Source: Apostichopus japonicus
Taxonomy: Eukaryota; Echinodermata; Holothuroidea; Aspidochirotida; Stichopodidae
Direction of reading: 5' to 3'
Assembly: GCF_037975245.1 (NCBI RefSeq)
Contig: NC_092577.1
Span: forward strand, 12,857,013 to 12,921,012
Length of the DNA stretch: 64,000 nucleotides
This document shows positions 38,543 through 50,145 of the stretch, one piece after another (position 1 is the stretch's first letter; every line of letters begins with the position of its first letter). A program made the translations under genes and the position numbers. The notes beneath the pieces were generated by a model, which searched no databases, had not been told where the DNA came from, and saw nothing but the letters and a program-made list of their open reading frames with translations.

Positions 38543-38779
38543 TTTTGTATTTTCCTTTCTTTGCCATCTTTGTTCTGTTTTCTCTGTATACTTAAGCTTT
38601 CTTTCTATGTTTTATTTGTAAAGGGGTGTCAACGTAAACAAGCTCTGCAGAGCTTCTTGTTGGCACTCCTCAATCTCTTGTTCTCTTGTACATTTACCCA
38701 CGTCTATTGTCATAATTGCATACTTTAATGCGAGAGATTGAAATAAAGTCTTATGAATTGAATTGAATTGAATTGAATT
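37510..38779 (+). mobile_element. 5'-truncated LINE 3' end (CR1/L2-like group) with (AATTG)n tail
   Basis: Contains the C-terminal half of a LINE ORF2, a 3' UTR with a stem-loop (AAGCTCTGCAGAGCTT inside a longer GTGTCAAC/GTTGGCAC pairing near 38.63-38.69 kb), and five AATTG repeats at 38755-38779. The 5' break lies inside the reverse transcriptase palm. No target duplication was found. The intact frame over about 345 codons suggests a relatively young copy. Confidence 0.85.
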
Positions 38780-39653
38780 AATGGGATCTGCCTAAGATCA
38801 GGAAAGATGCCGATCCCGTTGGTAATGGCCATCCAGAGAGATATCAGAGAGTTCAGTACCAAAGAAATGGGACAACCCAACAACCCAGTAAATAATTCGT
38901 ATTCCAGTAGAAATAGTTTTCAAGGGTGTTAAATGTGCCCATATGTGATCATATAATTGTCCCCCTGGGGGAAAATATTTCCACATTGTAATTACTTAAA
39001 ATTTGTTCATTTTGTCAATAGGGACCCCAAGTATTGACAGATAGGTATTGAAATGAAGTTTTAATTTTTATAATTTTTTTTTATAATTGAGCTAATTAGA
39101 TATGTAAATATGCAAATGAGGTTATGATACAAACAATGTACTTTTTTTGCCCATTTGAAATTATTTTGATGAAATCTGCTGGACTTTTGATAGTTTGATG
39201 AGTTCAAGACATGTTATTTCATAAGTAAAATATAATTTGATGCTTGAATGTGAGGAATATGACTGATTTTCCCCCCTCCAAACAAACAAATGTATTCTGT
39301 AATACATTGGTAGCCACGCGTAACGGTAAGTCTATATATACCAATTGCGCTACATACACAATACATAGTACATACAGTGTGCAAACAGTGTGCATACAGT
39401 ATGCGGCTTACCGTATCAGAATTTCAGAATTTCATGGTCAGAATCTTCTTCTCCAAAGGCTTGATGGTCAAATTGCCCATAAAAAGAAGGTCTAACGCCT
39501 CTTAGAAGTATTTAGCCATGATAATATGTGCTAAATAGTTACCGTTTCATTTACGTGAGTGATTGCATTGACCCTAACGACGCAAGCATATCAACTGTGG
39601 TTGACCGAATAGGGATTACTCACAAAGTGGAGGCGCTATTGCTTAATTGTTTC
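38780..39653. other. No gene recognised
   Basis: Spacer between the LINE and the TIR transposon. ACAGTGTGCAAACAGTGTGC and similar short CAGTGTGC/ACATAC repeats occur near 39.37-39.40 kb. Confidence 0.5.
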
Positions 39654-42600
39654 CAGAGCCGTATATAGAGAGAGTTTGGCCAACTGGCGATTTGTGACGT
39701 CACACGCAAACCATGGGCATCAAAATAGGTCCAGTTGTCGTTACCAGTTGCGCGAAACACGAAAAACACCACACACAATATATAGCAGCTTTGCACACTG
39801 TGCTCGTTGCGAACAAACGAAGCGACTCAGAATGTCAGATTTTGACAGGCATACGAGGAGCAAAATGGATATCAGGTAATGAATTAGAGTATGCGTTAGT
39901 TAATGACATTAACGTTTATCTTCACACGTGAAATGCATAGAAAACTAGCTGAAAACCTGTCATTACACTTGTTTTATTTTACGCCTCATACTACTAGTCC
40001 TACTTTGGTCATACAAACGAAAAGCACACATCACAGTCCTGGCTAGGCTAGATTACAGACGCACAACTATAGCATCAGGCCTACATTAATAGATCCTTCA
40101 ATTAAATAAAGTAGGCCTACACATAAAATGACAATTTATGCTTCACTGATCTTTTCAGGTTTGCCAAAAAGTAGTTGTACCAGAGGTCATTGTATTAAAC
40201 TCCAGAAGTTACATAGTAGGATTAATATTCAGCATAACTTTTTCTCTAAAGTCTAATACAACTTATGCAAGGGTTGTGAATGGATGGAATGGTTTGCCTG
40301 AGAAGGTTGAATTGCAAGTAGCGTGAATGGGTTTAAGAATACTTTGGATGAGTACATTAAGCATTGTAATTGGGTATGACATTTGATGTCTGCGGTTTTA
40401 TTCCTCTCATATAGCCTTAGGGTCCTTAATGGGGACTTGAATGTCTCTCCTGGTCTTTTTTTCTACTAAACTAAACTATATACTTGAGTGTAGGAGTTAG
40501 CAATAGTTGGGAGTCTGTGGGCAAACCTAAGACTGATATTGTGGTGTTAATTTCTCAGGAATGTAGTACTAGGCTATAGTAGGTGCAACAGATTGAATGG
40601 GTCTGTCGAGAAAAAAAACCCCGCAACAACTGAATACTGGTGTATGTTGTAGCTTATGTATTTTCCATTAACATATATACTATATGGTCATGTCCTTAAT
40701 AAGGTTTCATGGATCACACTGACATAGTGTGCCTACTTGTCAGTGTTGTCAACTGAGCACAGGGCTGATGACATCATTCAGTTTGTTATTATGCAGACAG
40801 CAAATGGCCATAATGATAATTATTAATTGTTACTTATTCTTCATACTGCCCTTACTGGCCTTACCTGAACAGTGATGTATAAAAATGCAAGAAGTCGTTA
40901 AGCTTTTCATTTAAGAATCGTTTCAGCCTGTCCTATTTCAAACATATGATTGGCAGGTTTCCACGTTACATAGCTTATCAAAATGGAGCTGTTCTGTAAA
41001 GCAAGAAAATCACACATATGCATGCATACAAACACACTCATATATAACAATTTCTGAATATCTTTTCAGCTGCCCAAAGGTACTGGAATGCAAGCTCTGT
41101 TGGGTGAATTAAAAAACCCTCATTGTACTCTTTTATCGTGGTCAGCATAGCTGGAACCAGCAATGATGGTGATGTGGATTTGACAGTACCTAGACCAGAA
41201 TTCAATAGCTGCTTTGTGTTGAAGTGGGTTCAACTTGCTCAAGGCCATGACAGGATGACGACTAGACATTAGGATGAATTATTTGTTGCAGAGCTCTATA
41301 AACCAGGCAGTTGTTAAAACATCCATTGGGTGACCCTCACAGGCTACCAGGCACTGCATCGCAGAAGCAAAATGAAGTGTGTGTGATACCTTCATCTTAT
41401 GAGAGTGGAATGGTATCAGTGTGGCCTCTGTCAATTTGGCTTCAAGTCTTTGTTTTCTTGAAAGCTGAGAAGATCTTTCAGTGGTTTCACACTGACCTCT
41501 GTACTTGACAATTCATGTGTATTTGCCAGCTCAGGAGGAAGCCAGATTTTAATTACATTAACCAATGCTGACTTTTTTTGGGACATGTGGTACATCTGCA
41601 AGGAGGTGAAGGAAGCAGTTGGAGTTGCATGGATGTGGAATCTTGTTGATAGTCTGGCAGTTTTATCCACAGATTATCCCAAAGCTTCTCCACATTGCCA
41701 CATTCAGAACTTATTACATTGATAAACTTGAAAATTGCAGGAATCTAACGAAGCACCCATCAAGGGAATTTGTTTGTATAATTATTGAAAGCTGTGACCT
41801 TCTGATGTGACAGACTAATGTGAAATAAAGGGCAGTAGATTACCTTGTAAATGAACCTTGTTATTGTTTGATTGTATCTAATGTTTGCAAAATTTTAAGT
41901 TGCATGCTACCAATTGAAACATAATTCTTTCTCTATTAATGGGATATAAATACTTCTCCTTAAAGGGTGTGGAGACTCCCGCACAAAGAAACGTCTCATG
42001 CCGGTTATCTGACCTAGTTTCGAATGCGGTGTAACAGAAGTGTTAGAGACCACCATTGATCCCAGAAAATACACATACAGCTTGCTACCATCTGTAAATA
42101 GACATTAGTGTACAGTCAATACAAACATCACAGTCAATACCCACAACACAGTGCACATAGCAGCGTGGACATCTCAGGTCTAGATAAAAGATAACAAGGT
42201 ATCAGGTTTCATTACTGTAGACCTGCCTTTTGTAGCGACACAAAAAAACTTCACTTGCAAGCAACGGAAAGTAAACTTTTTCAGAGCGCGGCATGCGGTT
42301 TAGGGCAAGTCTTCAATACCTTTAAATATACTGCATCGGTTGTTGTCACTTGATCATTTGCTTGTGTGTGAGCTAAACAGCTTAAATAATATGTAAAAAA
42401 ATAATACAAACTTTCAAATTGCCAGATATTTACTTGCTCAAAATCATTATCCAATCATGATTTGTTGCTATCCTTGAGTCCATTATTCAGATGATGAGGC
42501 AGATTCCCTTCAACTCTCCATGATGAAGGTAAAACCTTATATCTTAACCAACTGCCAATGAGTGTCCATTTGAAAGTTTCAAACACACAAGTGCATTGAT

Positions 42601-43897
42601 TAAAACAAAGACTTTATTGCTGTGGTTGCAGGAACTGGATTTCAGTCTAGTAGTCACTCACCAGGTTTGTCATTATCACAGTCTGCTAACTGTGGCTTTT
42701 TATGTTAGGAGTTTTTCTTCAGAGCACATGTCACCTTTGATTTGTAAAAAAAGTCCTGAAATTCAGGGAGTTAAAATTTACTGTCTAAAGATAATTTAAA
42801 AAGATTTTTTTAACTTCAATCGTCAATGTGGGTGTCAATTAAGGGAATAAGGAGGTACTGTCGCAACTTTGATAAATGATAGTTGACTGCATCCAAATTA
42901 AACCAAGGCCTAGGCTATACTTTTGAAGAAGAAAAAATTAGGCTGAATTCATGTTAGCCTAAAAAGGCTAGGTGAATGCTGACAATTAACACAAACCAAG
43001 ATCATTTAACCATTTGGGCACTTGTTTATGGCATACTAAAAGGGTCTCTATAATTAGGCCTGTATGTGTACACAACCCATAAGTTGCCAATGAGTATAGA
43101 CCTAGCCTAACTAGTTTAGGCCTAGGCTACTTTGTTTTCCTTAGACCTAGTTTAATTGGGCCTTATACTGTGCCATATTATGTAATGTGCTATAACAGTT
43201 GTAGTTATAGCAAGAATGGTCCAGGTCTAACTTAGCCCAGGCTTAACTTATGCTTCGGGCTTAACTAAGGATTAGGGCTTTACGTGATGCCTAGAGGCTA
43301 GCCCACCCTTTTACATTAAACTAAAAGTGATACTTTTTTAGGCTAGGCATAGCCTAGGCATACAATAACTAGGAATTAGGATAACTGTATGTGCGACTGA
43401 AACTGCCATGCCTATGATTAGGAGAGCTGGCATAATGAAATCGAATTTGTGGATCGTAAAACGAGAGAGAATAGCCTTGCATGTAATTACAGAAACCAGT
43501 CTGAACGTAAAATTCTCGCATTGCTTGTACATTACTCGTATTACACTAGGGCCTATGGCTAGTAGTAGTATGGGCCTAGGCTACACAGACTTTTTTTCAT
43601 TAGATCTCCATCTTGTTCTTTCTACTTCCAAAAAATTCCTCTTCTTTTATGGTCAGTCGGATAATCAAACAACAATATCCATGTTCTGACCGATCGCAGC
43701 ATCCCCAGCACCATTTCTTTCATAATTTCGTACTTTTTTCGTGTACACAAACGATAGTCTATACACTGTGAGTATGCGTGTCGTCTGCTATAAAGTTTTC
43801 AAGTGGACCTATTTTACCACCCTGTGTGGGCGTTTTCCCTCTCGACCAATCCAAATCGGTTACATGGTTGGCCAAACTCTCTCTATATACGGCTCTG
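39654..43897. mobile_element. 4.24 kb DNA transposon with perfect 31-bp TIRs and 8-bp TSD
   Basis: Both ends carry the same 31-bp inverted terminus, beginning CAGAGCCGTATATAGAGAGA (39654-39684, and the complement at 43867-43897). The flanks carry a perfect duplication, ATTGTTTC (39646-39653 and 43898-43905). An 8-bp duplication is typical of hAT and P superfamilies; 31-bp termini recall P elements, while the CAG start suits hAT. No transposase is recognised. Internal frames are short, and a CR1 3' fragment is inside. An antisense frame near 41.26-41.06 kb (MSSRHPVMALSKLNPLQHKA...) is open for about 50 codons but matches no family I know. Perfect ends suggest recent movement, probably driven from elsewhere in the genome. 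Confidence 0.88.
40160..40478 (+). mobile_element. 5'-truncated 3' end of the same CR1 family
   Basis: It matches 49,040-49,320 base for base over long runs (GTAGTTGTACYAGAGGTCAT, GTGAATGGGTTTAAGAAT, CTTTTTTTCTACTAAACTAAACTA). It starts within the ORF2 tail and ends at the CTAAA repeat. Reading frames are broken. It lies inside the 39.65-43.90 kb transposon, so it inserted there later or was carried along. Confidence 0.85.
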
Positions 43898-43905
43898 ATT
43901 GTTTC

Positions 43906-45399
43906 TATGTAGAGTTGAATTTCAGTGTGGCGCTTCTGGAGAGCTAAAAATCTTTTCTGTAGGGTGAGGCATTCGGGAGAAATATTTTCAGAAAGTTGAC
44001 CGTTTTTTGGCCTTAACATAGACCGAAAAACGTTATTTTTTGACATATTTTCCCCAAATATAGAGCCATCTCTCTACATATGCCTCTGAGGCTCCTGATT
44101 TGATTCCTCGTATGTATTAGATAGTTGTATAAGATAGGGTCAGTTGACTGACATTTTTCACTGTTCTCACGATTTTTTTGAAAAAAAGGTCAAAACGACC
44201 GGTGTTTTGAATGTAAACAAATCTTTGAAGACAAAAAAAAAAAAAAGTCCCTGTGACCCCTCGGAAAAAGGTTGTTTATTGATGCAGGCTGTCTTGTGTG
44301 CAAAATAAAGCTATGGGAAGCTCTCTAGTGTATTCCTATCTCGAGTAATGATTTTCTAAAGCATGTCTTCACTTATGTTCATTAAAGGGCAATCGGGAGA
44401 TAAGGAGTTTCGCGTAAAAGAAAAGTTTGGCGAGGTTTCGTATGGTATCTTGAATAATGACATTTATATCTTCCTCAAACAATATAGATAATAAAGGCTA
44501 ATGGTACAAATTAGTGAATAACAAAGATACAGTAAACTTAAGACGCCAGTCTGACTGGATCTGAAGTCGATGGACTCGATGGTGTAGTAGAGCTGAGCCT
44601 TTGCGATGATCCAAGACACAATTTGTTTCAACAAAAGGCATGACGCGGAATTAATTAATAATGATTAAAATTTCAGTCAAACCTTGAACAGATAGAACGT
44701 AGTAACGATAGGAATAGAACAGGTAACGCAATGTTATGGCAAAACAGGAAGAACCGTGCTTTATGAACGTAGTGAAAGGCGATGGTTCCCAACAACGGTG
44801 TATAAACCTCTGACTGGTATCTGGACGCGGTTTTAGCGTGGGCGGTTACGAGGGCGATGACGTTCAGATGATGTCTCAGTAAATGTAGCATTTTGAATAT
44901 GCAAGAGGTAAAGCATGCCCATAAAAAACACTTAATGGCCGACTTAATGGTCTTTTTCCTTTTTAACTGTAATATTTGACCCTAAATTGATGCATAATAA
45001 TAAATCATATATACTGGCATTCATGTATAAATATGATATCCATTGACCATTAGCCTTACAGTTTAGGAGTTGAACAAAACATTATTTTCTCTACTCACAT
45101 ATCCATACATTTCGCCACCACAAAAACACCTACTCACATACACGATGTTTTTCTACCACACAAACCTCTTCCTGCCCCCTCCAGGCACATTATGTTCCCT
45201 ATAGTGCCTCCTTTAATATTTACTTTCACTCCGATTTACCCGTCAGTCATACCAGGGAATGACGTGGCAGCAATGTTATTACCAATATCAAAGAAATATT
45301 GATGAAGTACATTTGTTTTCATCCACTGCACATTACATATAATGATGGAAAACAAGACAAGCTTATCTTTGTTGCAAATATTCAATTTCTGAAGGTTGA
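43906..45399. other. No gene recognised
   Basis: AT-rich DNA with chance frames only, between the TIR transposon and the gene-side duplicate. Confidence 0.5.
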
Positions 45400-46104
45400 T
45401 GGCTTTCTTATGAGTGTGTAACCTACAAACAAGTTTAGGCTGCTCCATTGTCTTTTTGCATTTCACTCTGATTGTAATCAATTGTATATAGCGCCATCGC
45501 ATAAAGCAGATGTTAGAACGGTAAATCTCTCTCTACTTCTCTTCTACCAGTTATTGAAATACACATACATCGTAGTTTATATTAGTGTGCTATTTTACGT
45601 GTAATACATTAATTGTCCAATATAAATTCAATTCACTTTTGAATAAGACAGTAGTAATGAACAGACGGTCATCTCAATGTAAAGGTATATAAATTACTAT
45701 TATTTTTTTCATTTCTGATATTTAACAGAAGTTACTATACTTATATGATATATGCCTTCAACATTGGATAAATTGGTACTATGTTGATCAACTTGATATC
45801 GCACAACGGTTACAGCCGTAGCGTTTGCACAAAATTCTTGGCAAACATACTTCAAGTTAACAATGTAATAAACCATAAACTGCTTGAATTGCCCAATGGA
45901 ATACCAACGCAATAGGTATAGCTCATCGATAAGCAAACCTCTGTGTCGTGCACGCCTTAGGCAGACGAACAGTGGCTCTGCTTTCCAGTTTTTATTGTTC
46001 ATACATAGAATGTCACCACATGACAGCTACTTACATGACGGTGCCACGATACGCCTTGCAGCGGTTTGATACCCATTAGAGCAATCTTGCTGCAGCAAAT
46101 GACT
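45400..46104. repeat. Upstream part of the gene-side duplicate
   Basis: This half of the duplicated segment lies directly before the CR1 insertion. It joins the homologies of 22.6-22.74 and 28.3-28.9 kb without a gap and continues at 49,343 after the insertion. It may include promoter-proximal DNA of the seven-helix gene; no core promoter motif is convincing. Confidence 0.75.
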
Positions 46105-46246
46105 TTGGTCGTTGAAGCGTACACACGTACTATTCGGAGCTCTTGCAACTCATTCATTTTTGAGATTTCTGGGATCGCTTTTTTCATCAAAACACCTTGT
46201 AATTCGTTTAGTTGTTTATTTGGAGCTATTTTTTGTCTGTTCCCGT

Positions 46247-46842
46247 CATTCTGCATGTTTTTGTGTTCAATCTGTGCTGTTTTTTGTCTTGTGTCAGTGC
46301 TGTCCGTGGTTTAAGGTCTGTAGCGTCAGTGTATCCTAACGTTCGGTGTATAGTCTATGTTGAGCCTAAGCTGCTAATCGTGAGTATCGTTTTTCCGTGT
46401 TCGCGGGTTTTTCCGTGCATTAGTGTATTCGTTATTAATGTCTGTTTCTCTCATTCTGCATGTTTTTGTGTTCAATCTGTGCTGTTTTTCGTCTTCTTTC
46501 AGTGCTGTCCGTTGTTTTAGGTCTGTAGCGTCAGTGTATCCTATCGTTCAGTATATAGTCTCTGTTTGGCCTAAGCTGCTAATCGTGAGTATCGATTTTC
46601 TGTGTTCGCGGGTATTCTGTGCCTCAGTGTATTCGTTATTTATTGTCTGTAACTTTCATTCTGCATGTTTTTGTGTTCAATCTGAGCTGTTTTTGTCTTG
46701 TTTCAGTTCTGTCCGTTGTTTTAAGTCTGTAGCGTCAGTGTATCCTATCGTTCAGTGTATAGTCTCTGTTTAGCCTAAGCTGCTCATCGTGAGTATCGAT
46801 TTTCTGTGTTCGCTGGCTTTCCTTTGTGTTAGTATTTTCGTT
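46247..46842 (+). repeat. 205-bp tandem monomers in the CR1 5' region
   Basis: CATTCTGCATGTTTTTGTGT recurs at 46247, 46452 and 46657, exactly 205 bp apart. Each unit contains GTCTGTAGCGTCAGTGTATC and GCCTAAGCTGCT. The third unit runs into the ORF1 ATG. Known parallel: tandem 5' promoter monomers of rodent L1. A promoter role here is inference. Confidence 0.85.
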
Positions 46843-47767
46843 ATGGCTGTGCCTGATCGTTTAGTCTGCTGTGATTCGTGTAATATGTGGATCGAGTTTG
46901 AGATTTCTGGCTTGGAATGTGATTTTCAATCAGCGTCTAGTGAAGCTAATGTGTTTGTTTGCGATAAGTGTGTGAAACTTAAGGAATTAGAGATGCTATT
47001 GAATAGCTGAAGTTGTGTATGGACGGAAGTCGGGAATAATAGGGCTGTGAGTAGTGCAGTTGCTGATAGGGATTGCTGCGAGATTGTTCCAACTTGTAAT
47101 GGATTTGAAGTGTTACCTGTGGAGGAGTTGCGTGATGTTGCTGATGGGAATGAAGTCTCCCAGGAGGGAAATAGTGAGTGGCTAGTAGTGGACGAAGTGT
47201 GTGGTGATTGTGATGTGATAGAAGATGGTAGTGTGGTTGTAAACAGCGGTCAGTGGGGACAGGAGAAGTCGAAAGGAAGAATGGTATTGTGTGGGGATTC
47301 ACTAGTACGGTATGTAGACCGAGAGTTCTGCAGGGCGGATAAAGCAAAAAGGGTCAGGGTATGTTTGCCAGGTGCTAAAATCCAGGATGTCAGTAAAAGG
47401 GTTAACAAAATCGTGTCAGATGAGGAGGTGGTTGTGGTCCAGGTAGGCACCAATAATGTGCAGAAGGAGTCACAAACATTATTCAGTCTAGGTACCATGA
47501 GTTGATGTGTCGACTCGGGCTAAAGTTGTCATATGTAGTTTGTTGCCAAGATTTGACAACACGGTTCTGTCAGATAAGATTGTAACTTTGAATGGTTTAT
47601 TGTATAGTCTGTGTGCCGACTTCGGCTTCACATTTGTTGACATGTGGTCATCTTTCCAGGGTAGAAGGGATTTGTTCGCCAGGGATGGTTTGCACCTAGC
47701 TAATACTGGGGCCTCGTTGTTTGGTAGGATGGTGAATTACTCTGTTGAACAGCTATGTTTGAACTAA
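46843..47767 (+). pseudogene. CR1 ORF1: PHD-like zinc finger and SGNH esterase (one stop, one frameshift)
   Basis: The ATG at 46843 opens MAVPDRLVCCDSCNMWIEFE, a remnant PHD-like finger closing with FVCDKC. An in-frame TGA follows at 47008, then the same frame continues through an acidic linker to the esterase: GDSLVR (block I) and VQVGTNN (block III). The frame shifts near 47,500 and resumes at 47507 with KVVICSLLPRFDN and ending FARDGLHL, the DxxH block. CR1 ORF1 proteins are RNA-binding and esterase-bearing. Two lesions make this copy defective. The 5' cysteines of a complete PHD finger are missing. Confidence 0.8.
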
Positions 47768-49229
47768 ATTGGGGAGCGATGAGGTCAGGAATAATTTTGG
47801 ATAAGGATTTTGTACCTAGTGGAAGCGATTATAGGCGTTTTGAAAGCAAGAAAAGTGATAGTCATAGTTCTAACTTAAGGAGGCATTCTAAGGTACATAG
47901 TTTCAGGGATAATATGAAGATTGTCTTTACCAATGCCAGAAGTATTCGTAAAAAATGTGCTGAATTTACTGTGCTTCTTGAGGATCTGAAACCGGATAAT
48001 GGGGTTGGTGGGGGAGTTTTACTGTATGTTAGGGATGACATTGTAAGTGTTGAGAAATCTCAGTTGCAAGGGTCTTTTGTTAATTCTGTCTAGTGCGAGT
48101 TGTCCACAGACAACTCCAAGAGGTCCAGGGACGTTATCACTGTGGGTGTTGTTTACCGCTCTCCTAACAGCAGCGATGATATTGATGTCATGCTGTTTGA
48201 TTCAATTAGAAAGGCTGCTAAAGGTGATGTTGTTATAATGGGCGACTTTAATTTTCCTGACATTAATTGGATAGATGGTTCTAGTAGTAGGAAGGGTAGT
48301 GTTTTTCTAGATGTTGTGTAAGATTGCTTTTTACATCAACATGTTACTTTCCCTACTAGGGGGTATAACATCCTGGATCTTGTTTTGAGTTCTAATCCAA
48401 GCAATGTTGTTGATTTGACGGGTCTAGGAAAACTAGGAACTAGTGATCATGTTCACTAGGAACTAGTGATCATATACTAGCTTTTGATGTTTATTGCACA
48501 GTCGTAAATTCTGTTAGCAATGAAAAAGTCCCTGATTTTTCGAGATCAGATACAGAGGCAATTGAAACTTTACTAAAGGGTACAGATTGGATTAATTTGT
48601 TTAGAGATATGAGTGCTTCTCAGTCTTGGATTTATTTTGCTGATAAATTAAAGGTCATTATGGAAAATCATGTTCCGTGGAAGAATCGTCGTCGTAAAAG
48701 CAGTATGCCTCACTGGATGAATAAGAAAGTTAGATGTGCAATTAGGCAAAAACGTAGAATGTGGAAGTTGTTTAGGAGGACTAAATCTGAATCTCTTTTG
48801 GCCAAGTTTAAAATTCATTAGCTGAAGGTAGAATGCTTAGTCTCTGATGCAAAATTGAATTTCGAAAAAAGCATTGCCCTAAAAATTAAGAATAACCCAA
48901 AGGCCTTCTTTTCTTATGTCAGGTCAAAGCAGAAAGTGAATCTCACCACACTGGAGCTTAGAAGGTTACGTGTGGACTTGATCCAGGCTTTCAAGATTGT
49001 GTATGGTTTCGACAATTTATCCTTTACCGACTTTTTCTTGTTTGCTAACAGTAGTTGTACTAGAGGTCATTGCGTTAAACTCCAAAAGTCGCATAGTAGG
49101 ATTAATATTCGGCATAACTTTTTTTTTTCTAATAGGGTTGTGAATGAGTGGAATGGTTTGCCTGAGGAAGTTGTACTTGCAAGTAGTGTGAATGGGTTTA
49201 AGAATGCTTTGGACAAGCACTTGTCTTGA
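47755..49229 (+). pseudogene. CR1 ORF2 remnants: AP endonuclease pieces and C-terminal tail, no reverse transcriptase
   Basis: Pieces of ORF2 in several frames. KIVFTNARSIRKK is the endonuclease start. GGGVLLYVRDDI, VGVVYRSPNSSDDID and VVIMGDFNFPDINW are endonuclease blocks, and an ILDLVLSS-type region with TSDH follows. Next come a linker (PWKNRRRKSSMPHW...), FFSYVRSKQKVN, and directly the C-terminal tail VVNEWNGLPEEVV ending in a stop at 49229. About 120 residues between LEDLKPD and NGVGGG and the whole reverse transcriptase are deleted. A 22-bp local duplication lies at about 48,432-48,478. Confidence 0.8.
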
Positions 49230-49342
49230 GTGTCTGTGTCTTCAGTTTTTTTTCTCTCTCTATAGGGTCCTTGATGGGGACTTAAGTGTCCCTCCTGATC
49301 CTTTTTTCTACTAAACTAAACTAAACTAAACTAAACTAAACT

Positions 49343-50051
49343 AAAACAATGACTCGCACTAATGGCGCCTGCGTTATCGAAACGAGGTTCAGACGCGATC
49401 ATAATATTATCGTCGAAATTTGTTTCACTGGCATTTTATAAAAGCTGACAAACATCAGATTAGCTCACATATCGCTAAACATTGCATAGAGATCGATATG
49501 AATTATTATTCACAACGTTTTTGTACTTTTTGAGAAGTAATCATGTTGTGTTCCTAGTTAATGTTAAATTAAACATTAATGCTCTCACTAGTAAAATAGC
49601 CACGTCCTTGTTTCGCACTAAAAACAATGTTGATTAATATATTTTGTATTCTTGTATATTTGTATCCTAATTTTACCTCATGTTATAGTAGTTTTATTGT
49701 ATACCAGTAATGTTAATATTTTTCTATTTTGTGTCCTGTAAGCTTTATCGTGAACTTTTAGGTTAGTGGTGTAACTGTTGGTGTTGTTTGTTTAGATCAG
49801 TGTGTTGTGCCTTTAAAGTTGGTGGTACATGTAACATGTGTATCAACAGCTATCCATATTTACATATATTACATATATATAGTATAACCATTGTTATACT
49901 GTACATAACTAAAATATTATGACAACGTCGTTATATGTTAATAAATTGCATCTGACCTTTATCTTTCATCAGTTGCTTGTTGGCCTAGTTGAACACAACA
50001 TTATCAAGTCTCGCAAGCTAAGTCGTTAATCGGAGTTAGTCTCCTAAAGTA
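49343..50051. repeat. Downstream part of the gene-side duplicate, leading into the first exon
   Basis: It continues the homology after the CR1 element (CGTTATCGAAACGAGG...) up to the 5' untranslated region of the exon at 50052. About 270 bp (49.65-49.92 kb) have no counterpart that I can align in the other copy. Confidence 0.7.
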
Positions 50052-50145
50052 ATGGGGTCGCGAAACAGTTCCCAATCGAATGGCAATGACGACGGGTCCA
50101 ATGAGCGGCTTCTTGGCGAAGAATATCATCTAGACAACTGTAACG
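50052..50145 (+). CDS. First coding exon of a seven-helix membrane protein gene
   Basis: ATG to a consensus donor (AACTGTAACG|GTAAGT), 31 codons plus one base (phase 1). The peptide is polar and acidic (MGSRNSSQSNGNDDGSNERL..., ending YHLDNCN), with no signal peptide, as expected for a cytoplasmic N-terminus. Its last base plus the first two bases of the exon at 60602 rebuild a Gly codon and continue in frame as [10 protein letters not shown]. The same phase also accepts the 42-nt cassette at 57118. The link to the 60.6 kb exon is inferred from phase, orientation and the homologous cassette series between them, not from transcripts. A duplicate of this exon and its upstream DNA lies at 32.8-33.3 kb without the ATG. 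Confidence 0.55.

Larger units (their letters stand above)
46105..49342 (+). mobile_element. CR1-type LINE, internally deleted, with 7-bp target-site duplication
   Basis: A non-LTR retrotransposon inserted in the upstream region of the seven-helix gene. In order: about three 205-bp 5' monomers (46.25-46.84), ORF1 with PHD-like and SGNH-esterase parts, a degraded endonuclease part of ORF2, a C-terminal ORF2 tail, and a (CTAAA)n 3' tail at 49,310-49,340. The sequence AATGACT flanks both ends (46098-46104 and 49343-49349). The related segment at 28.87-28.92 kb has a single AATGACT and no insertion. The whole reverse transcriptase core is missing, so it cannot move on its own. PHD plus esterase in ORF1 is typical of the CR1 clade. 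Confidence 0.85.

Noticed and set aside
39676-39931. First exon of a host gene with ATG and a possible GTAATG donor
   Set aside because: It begins 22 bp inside the transposon terminus, the peptide is not recognised and the donor is weak; it may be transposon sequence.
46112-46773. Overlapping 75-116-codon Phe/Cys/Val-rich frames
   Set aside because: They are translations of the 205-bp 5' monomers of the CR1 element upstream of its ORF1.
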